Of a stretch of DNA of 10,866 nucleotides, positions 7,093 to 10,866 are shown in pieces. This DNA comes from JBFMGS01 sp040752635 (GTDB taxonomy: Bacteria > Bacillota > SHA-98 > UBA4971). The notes beneath the pieces were generated by a model. The model worked only from the letters and a program-made list of their open reading frames with translations, did not search any database and had not been told where the DNA came from. The stretch spans positions 1 through 10,866 of the forward strand of contig JBFMGS010000065.1 of assembly GCA_040752635.1 (NCBI GenBank). Direction: 5' to 3'. The first letter of the stretch is position 1. Each line of letters begins with the position of its first letter. A program made the position numbers and the translations under genes.

Positions 7093-7674
7093 CTAGTACG
7101 TCTGAGTGGCTGTGTAGGTCACCTCAATTCGGTAAGTATGCCCGGGGTCGGGCAGCGCCTCGTCGTCATAGCTTGCTGACTGCCTGAAAACGATCGAGAC
7201 TGTGGTCCCGGCGGATCCGGTGGGCGGCATGTTCGAAACGACGGTCGCTTCGTTGCCAGATATTGCTACGAACTCGGCGCCGTCCTGCCGTTTCCATTCA
7301 AGCGGACTGGAGAGCATCTTGGGATTTGGGGTTAGGTATGCTGTTCCGGTCCACTGCCTCAGGCGCCCATCCTGGGCGTCGGACTTGATATTGAGCGCCC
7401 AGGGCGCGTTGGAACGCACGGTAACGGATTGTGGTGCTGATGTAACGGGGGGAGCCCCAACGTTCAAGTTGCCCAGGGTGACTGCGCCAGGGAAAGTAGC
7501 CTCGAGTGCCGCCACCACCCTGCAGGTGACCGGAACTACTGCCTGATCTCTTGTTTGAGCACCCGTAAAGCACGTTCCCGCCAGGACACACAACACCATC
7601 ATCGCGCCCGACGACACAACCAGGGCCCGCCGACCCTTCATTGCGCGCTTCATGTTACCACCGGCCTTTCTCAT
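7093..7674 (-). CDS. Small secreted WxL-like domain protein, candidate fibre or surface subunit
   Basis: The product has 193 residues (186 if the ATG at 7653 is used). A basic N-terminus and hydrophobic stretch (LVVSSGAMMVLCVLAG) make a signal peptide, with cleavage probably near TGAQ. The mature protein is one all-beta domain of about 145 residues with LGNLNVGAPPV, then VRSNAPWALNI containing a W-x-L at 92-94, then SPLEW, a SIVFRQSASY strand and a closing YRIEVTYTAT strand. The order and spacing match residues 35-162 of the large protein at the end of this operon. It is first in the three-gene cassette and lies 25 bases before the chaperone-like gene. Size and position fit a pilin or other polymerising or partner subunit, but polymerisation is not shown. 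The ATG at 7674 has only a weak ribosome site; the ATG at 7653 has AAAGG eleven bases upstream and GGTGG four bases upstream, so the true start is uncertain. LAGTC is not a valid lipobox, so it is unlikely to be a lipoprotein. Confidence 0.8.
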   Translation of the reverse strand: MRKAGGNMKRAMKGRRALVVSSGAMMVLCVLAGTCFTGAQTRDQAVVPVTCRVVAALEATFPGAVTLGNLNVGAPPVTSAPQSVTVRSNAPWALNIKSDAQDGRLRQWTGTAYLTPNPKMLSSPLEWKRQDGAEFVAISGNEATVVSNMPPTGSAGTTVSIVFRQSASYDDEALPDPGHTYRIEVTYTATQTY

Positions 7675-7710
7675 AGTTACCCGGAAGTCACTGAAGACTG
7701 CCGGTTTGGT

Positions 7711-7731
7711 GGGAGGGTTCGTGGGATGGGG
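7711..7731 (+). other. Putative G-quadruplex motif
   Basis: Four G-runs, GGG-A-GGG-TTCGT-GGG-AT-GGGG, meet the usual intramolecular quadruplex pattern. The G-rich strand is the template strand for the leftward cassette, 37 bases upstream of the first possible start codon. Whether it folds in the cell is unknown. Confidence 0.35.
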
Positions 7732-7825
7732 CGCGCCGTCCTTCCAACTGATGGGCGATCAAAAGGAATGATCTCCAGGGGTGATCTCAATAGTGGAGGG
7801 GCTACGCGTGGAGTTACGCGGCCTG

Positions 7826-7840
7826 TGCCCCGGTGGGGCA
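7826..7840. repeat. Perfect inverted repeat with short loop
   Basis: TGCCCC, loop GGT, then GGGGCA gives a six-base-pair GC-rich hairpin in the divergent intergenic region. No T-run follows on either strand, so it is not a standard terminator. It could be an operator or a leader hairpin. Confidence 0.4.
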
Positions 7841-7967
7841 GGACTTTCAAACCAGGCATAGAAGTTGTTGTGAGGGTTCTTTCACGCACGCAGAGCCCGG
7901 CGGTGACATTGTTCACAACGTTGCAGAGAGAATAGTAAAGGCACACAGAGAGGACGGTGAGGATGCG

Positions 7968-8987
7968 ATGAGAATCACCACGCGCATGCTGGAGATGCCG
8001 CTCATCACGCCTTTTACGATTGCCCGCGGCACGCAGACAATGGCGCGGAACGTGCTCGTTGAATTGGAGCACGGTGGCCGCACAGGTATCGGCGTCGCTG
8101 CGCCGTCTGCCTTCTATGGTGAATCGCCCGAGCACGTAGTCGCCACAACCGAACGGCTCGCTGAATGCGTCGGGGACGATCCGTTCGCCATAGAGCAGGT
8201 CTTCGAGCGTATGAACCTGTCCATCAGGTTCAACCCCGCCGCCAAGGCAGCTCTCAACATGGCTATGTGGGACCTCGCCGGCAAGATCTGCGGCCAGCCG
8301 GTCTACAAGATGCTCGGGCTTTCCGGGCTTCCCCTGCCGAAGACTTCGTTCACCATAGGTATCGACGAACCCGATATCATGGCCGAGCGCGCCGCGGAAG
8401 CGTCGCGGAACTTCCCCATACTCAAGATCAAGCTAGGCCACGCCAACGACATCGAGATTGTGAAGGCGGTTCGAAGGTCCACGGATGCCGTCATCAGGGT
8501 AGACGCGAATGCAGCCTGGACGCCGAAGCAGGCGGTTAGGATCATGAATGAGATCGCGCCGCTCGGGGTGGAGCTTCTAGAGCAACCTGTGCCACCCGCC
8601 GACCTCGCGGGGCTGCGGTTTATCAGGGAAAGAGTGCCTGTGCCTGTGATCGCAGACGAAAGTGCCGTCACCTATGAGGACGTTCCCAGGCTGTGCGGGG
8701 TCGTAGACGGCATCAACATTAAGCTGATGAAGTGCGGGGGGATCAGCGGGGCGCTACGGATGATAAGGGCCGCGAGAGCCTGCGGCCTCAAGGTTATGCT
8801 GGGGTGTATGGTGGAATCCTCGGTCGGGATCACTGCGGCAGCCCACATAGCGGGGCTCGTTGACTGGGCCGATCTCGACGGCCACCTGCTGATATCCGGG
8901 GACCCGTTCGCAGGAGTCCGCATACGAAACGGGGACCTGGTTCTACCGGATGGCCCTGGTCTCGGTCTCGGCCTTCTCCAGGGTTGA
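7968..8987 (+). CDS. Enolase-superfamily dipeptide epimerase (L-Ala-D/L-Glu epimerase-like)
   Basis: This is a 339-residue enzyme of the muconate-lactonising subgroup of the enolase superfamily. It most resembles L-Ala-D/L-Glu epimerases (YkfB and YcjG), which invert the second residue of dipeptides released from murein. The catalytic and metal set is present: K153-x-K155 in LKIKLG, metal ligands D179 (RVDANAAW), E205 (LLEQPV) and D230 (VIADES), and the opposite-face lysine K252 in NIKLMKCGG. A DLD at 302-304 near the C-terminus matches the Asp-x-Asp that binds the dipeptide amino group in this family, which supports dipeptides over other substrates. The frame is open upstream to an ATG at 7833, but I chose 7968 because MRITTRMLEMPLITPF is the usual first strand of the capping domain and GAGG (7959-7962) lies five bases upstream. 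It is divergent from the surface cassette and precedes a D,D-carboxypeptidase gene by 99 bases. The exact dipeptide specificity is not established. Confidence 0.9.
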   Translation: MRITTRMLEMPLITPFTIARGTQTMARNVLVELEHGGRTGIGVAAPSAFYGESPEHVVATTERLAECVGDDPFAIEQVFERMNLSIRFNPAAKAALNMAMWDLAGKICGQPVYKMLGLSGLPLPKTSFTIGIDEPDIMAERAAEASRNFPILKIKLGHANDIEIVKAVRRSTDAVIRVDANAAWTPKQAVRIMNEIAPLGVELLEQPVPPADLAGLRFIRERVPVPVIADESAVTYEDVPRLCGVVDGINIKLMKCGGISGALRMIRAARACGLKVMLGCMVESSVGITAAAHIAGLVDWADLDGHLLISGDPFAGVRIRNGDLVLPDGPGLGLGLLQG

Positions 8988-9074
8988 AACACGGTGTGAG
9001 GCATTCCTCGCTGCAGGGCTGCATAGGGATAGTGCAGGGCGGGTTGTAGTTCCGGACGCGGGCCAGCCCCGAGC

Positions 9075-9080
9075 GGGTGA
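9075..9080 (+). promoter_or_regulatory. Ribosome binding site of the D,D-carboxypeptidase
   Basis: GGGTGA lies six bases before the GTG at 9087 and supports that start, which gives the protein its signal segment. Confidence 0.55.
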
Positions 9081-9086
9081 CATAAC

Positions 9087-10331
9087 GTGTTTGTGCCCCG
9101 GCGCATCCTCGCTTACTGGCTCCTGGTGCTGTGCGCGGTTCTCGTCGGCGCTGCATCCCTTGGCGGGGTGTACATCTTACCTGCCACCGCGCGGCTTTAC
9201 ACGAGGACCAGGGAGTATCCCGAGGTGATCTACGCCCCTTACTACACCGAGGGGCCGCGGGTGAGCGCGGCATCGGCAGTGCTCGTCGAGAGCACAACGG
9301 GCACGGTTCTGTTCGGCAAGAACGAACATGTGCGCATGCATCCCGCGAGCACCACCAAGATCATGACGGCGATCCTCGCGATAGAACTGGGCAACATGGA
9401 CTCTGAAGCCGTCGTGAGCGGGAATGCTGCGGGTATGCCAGGGTCCTCGCTTTGGCTCCGGAAGGGCCAGAGGCTGAGGCTTGACGATCTCGTTCGCGGA
9501 ACCATGCTCCGGTCGGGCAACGACGGGTGCATAGCCATTGCCGAGCACATCGCCGGGTCGGAGCGTAACTTCGTCAGGATGATGAACATCAAGGCCCAGA
9601 AGCTCGGCGCGTGGAACACGAGGTTTGCCAACCCGCACGGCCTCACGGAGCCAAACCATTATACCACGGCCTTCGATCTTGCTCTCATGGCCAGGTACGG
9701 GCTTCAGTATCCCCTGTTTGCCGATATCGTGAGCACCCGCGAGGCAGAGATATTGCTCAGTAGCGGCGAAGAGGAGGACTGGCGGAGGATCGCCAACACC
9801 AACTGGCTACTATGGTCGTTTGAGGGCGCGGATGGCGTGAAAACAGGGACGACCGCCGCAGCCGGGTACTGCCTGGTTGCTTCGGCGACCCGCGCTGGGG
9901 TCCAATTCATATCGGTGGTCCTCGATTCCGGTGCCAGGTGGGCGGACTCGGCGAAGCTGCTTGAGTATGGATTCAGGCACTTTGACGTGATGGACTTCGC
10001 CCGGAAGGGAGAAGTCGTTACGAGGACCCGCGTCGAGGGGGGCATGGATCAGGAGATTGACGTCGTGGCCGAGCGCGATCTCCGAATCGTCGTGCGCAAG
10101 GATTTGGCTCACCTCGTTGAGGAGAGGATACTCATGGATGGGGCGTTCCGCGCGCCCGTGCGGCGCAGCGATACCCTCGGCAGGCTTGCGGTGCTGTTCG
10201 ACAAGGACGAAATGGCGTCGGTTGACCTCGTAGCCGGCGCGGGGACTGCCAGAGCGACTCTGGCCCGCAGGTTCATGCGAAACATGGCTGACGTCATTCG
10301 AAGGATCGGACAAAGGGCCAATCCTGAATAA
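9087..10331 (+). CDS. D-alanyl-D-alanine carboxypeptidase, peptidase S11 (DacF/PBP5 family)
   Basis: This penicillin-binding protein trims the terminal D-Ala from peptidoglycan stem peptides outside the cytoplasmic membrane. The 414 residues begin with a basic end and a hydrophobic segment at about 8-31, a signal peptide or anchor. The three active-site motifs are intact: S88-T-T-K91 with the nucleophilic serine, S143-G-N145, and K252-T-G254. FANPHGL at 180-186 is also typical of S11 enzymes. Residues from about 300 to 385 correspond to the beta-rich PBP5 C-terminal domain. The last 28 residues hold a basic amphipathic stretch (RRFMRNMADVIRRIGQR) that could bind the membrane surface, as in PBP5. 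The start is GTG with GGGTGA at 9075-9080, six bases upstream. It follows the dipeptide epimerase and runs 19 bases ahead of trxB, so an operon is likely. Whether it acts in vegetative growth (DacA-like) or sporulation (DacF- or DacB-like) cannot be told from the sequence. Confidence 0.94.
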   Translation: MFVPRRILAYWLLVLCAVLVGAASLGGVYILPATARLYTRTREYPEVIYAPYYTEGPRVSAASAVLVESTTGTVLFGKNEHVRMHPASTTKIMTAILAIELGNMDSEAVVSGNAAGMPGSSLWLRKGQRLRLDDLVRGTMLRSGNDGCIAIAEHIAGSERNFVRMMNIKAQKLGAWNTRFANPHGLTEPNHYTTAFDLALMARYGLQYPLFADIVSTREAEILLSSGEEEDWRRIANTNWLLWSFEGADGVKTGTTAAAGYCLVASATRAGVQFISVVLDSGARWADSAKLLEYGFRHFDVMDFARKGEVVTRTRVEGGMDQEIDVVAERDLRIVVRKDLAHLVEERILMDGAFRAPVRRSDTLGRLAVLFDKDEMASVDLVAGAGTARATLARRFMRNMADVIRRIGQRANPE

Positions 10332-10335
10332 AAAA

Positions 10336-10343
10336 GAGGAGGG
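10336..10343 (+). promoter_or_regulatory. Ribosome binding site supporting the TTG start of trxB
   Basis: GAGGAGGG lies in the short gap after the carboxypeptidase stop and seven bases before the TTG at 10351. It is strong enough to choose TTG over the GTG at 10381. Confidence 0.8.
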
Positions 10344-10350
10344 AAACAGG

Positions 10351-10866
10351 TTGGCAACAGGAGGAACGACGAATCCGGAAGTGGTTGTGATAGGAGCCGG
10401 CCCTGCCGGGCTCGCAGCAGCGCTATACGCAGGCCGTGCAAGACTTTCCACGGTTGTTCTGGAGCGGGGCGCTACAGGTGGACAAGCGGCCACCACCCAC
10501 CTCATTGAGAACTACCCGGGATTCCCGGAGGGAATCACCGGCCCTGACCTCATCCAGAGGATGGAACAGCAGGCGCGCAAGTTCGGTGCAGACTTCCGCT
10601 ACGCTGACGTGCGGGGGATCGCAAAGAGCGATGGCGGGATCCTGATACACTCGAGCGAAGGCGACATCCACGCGGCCGCAGCTATCGTTGCGACGGGAAC
10701 GGAGCCCATGCGGCTCGGCGTTCCAGGCGAGGACAGGCTCCGCGGCGCGGGAGTGTCCTACTGCGCCACCTGCGACGGCGCGTTCTTCCGGGACAAGCAT
10801 GTGCTGGTCATCGGGGGTGGCGACTCCGCCATAGTTGAAGCCCTCTTTTTGACCAGGTTTGCGTCC
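10351..10866 (+). CDS. trxB: Thioredoxin-disulfide reductase, 3' end outside window
   Basis: These are the first 172 residues of a usual 300-320. The enzyme is a cytoplasmic FAD protein that passes electrons from NADPH to thioredoxin. An N-terminal FAD-binding Rossmann motif, GAGPAG, lies at 15-20. GGQAATT at 43-49 and ENYPGFP at 53-59 are typical of the family. The redox-active pair is C138-A-T-C141 within SYCATCDGAFF, and the NADPH-binding glycine motif GGGDSA begins at 155. The frame is open to the window edge. The start is TTG, chosen because GAGGAGGG at 10336-10343 lies seven bases upstream; a GTG at 10381 would remove the strand before the FAD motif. It follows the D,D-carboxypeptidase stop by 19 bases and is probably co-transcribed with it. 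A ferredoxin-dependent or flavin-type relative cannot be excluded without the C-terminal half. Confidence 0.95.
   Translation, partial: MATGGTTNPEVVVIGAGPAGLAAALYAGRARLSTVVLERGATGGQAATTHLIENYPGFPEGITGPDLIQRMEQQARKFGADFRYADVRGIAKSDGGILIHSSEGDIHAAAAIVATGTEPMRLGVPGEDRLRGAGVSYCATCDGAFFRDKHVLVIGGGDSAIVEALFLTRFAS

Larger units (their letters stand above)
7675..7967. other. Divergent intergenic region between the surface cassette and the epimerase gene
   Basis: This is the only long non-coding stretch (293 bases) and must hold the start signals for both divergent units. I saw no clear -35/-10 pair for the leftward cassette. A poor rightward candidate is TTGTTC at 7909-7914 with AATAGT at 7931-7936. 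The region also holds a G-run cluster (7711-7731), three GATC sites at 13-base intervals (7757-7795) and a perfect short inverted repeat (7826-7840). No T-box or known riboswitch motif was recognised. Confidence 0.6.

Noticed and set aside
7553..7600. Lipoprotein lipobox in the small subunit (VLAGTC)
   Set aside because: The lipobox needs L-x-[AG]-C; here an extra Thr lies between Gly and Cys, so lipidation is unlikely.
7833..7967. N-terminal extension of the dipeptide epimerase from the ATG at 7833
   Set aside because: The extra 45 residues have no family similarity, and the conserved first strand starts at 7968 with its own ribosome site.
9012..9040. Two copies of TGCAGGGC, 21 bases apart, before the carboxypeptidase gene
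   Set aside because: Eight-base repeats are expected by chance in GC-rich DNA, and no promoter or operator context was seen.

Overview
The window is GC-rich, uses GTG and TTG starts freely, and has strong AAGGAGGTGA-type ribosome binding sites. It looks like chromosomal DNA of a high-GC Bacillota (Firmicutes) lineage; the gene families fit, but no marker gene in the window fixes the taxonomy. A secreted protein whose C-terminal half reads as a transmembrane beta-barrel hints at an organism with an outer membrane, such as Limnochordia, Negativicutes, Halanaerobiales or a relative. That is inference.

Layout. (1) The plus strand, 1-3006, holds the C-terminal three quarters of a LarA-family nickel-pincer racemase/epimerase, cut by the window edge, followed by a complete ABC-F ATPase. 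(2) The minus strand, 7674-2989, holds a tightly packed three-gene cassette of exported proteins, read from right to left: a small secreted subunit with one WxL-like beta domain; a 407-residue three-domain beta-sandwich protein resembling DUF916/pilus-chaperone proteins; and a 948-residue protein made of a signal peptide, a second WxL-like domain, a FlgD-like Ig domain, a DUF11 domain, an SdrD-B/Cna-B-like domain and about 430 residues of repeated amphipathic beta strands. (3) After a 293-bp divergent intergenic region, the plus strand, 7968-10866, holds an enolase-superfamily dipeptide epimerase, a D-Ala-D-Ala carboxypeptidase (peptidase S11) and the start of thioredoxin reductase trxB, cut by the window edge.

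The minus-strand cassette is the most interesting part. Its order (subunit, chaperone-like protein, large barrel-like protein carrying a subunit-like domain) resembles a chaperone-usher pilus operon, and the WxL and DUF916-like domains recall WxL surface complexes of Gram-positive bacteria. I propose a cell-surface fibre, adhesin or S-layer-like export system that combines the two. The function is not shown by the sequence.

The plus-strand genes on the right are housekeeping. The epimerase and the carboxypeptidase both act on peptidoglycan peptides, and trxB follows the carboxypeptidase after only 19 bases. No tRNA, rRNA, CRISPR array, insertion sequence or convincing Rho-independent terminator was seen.
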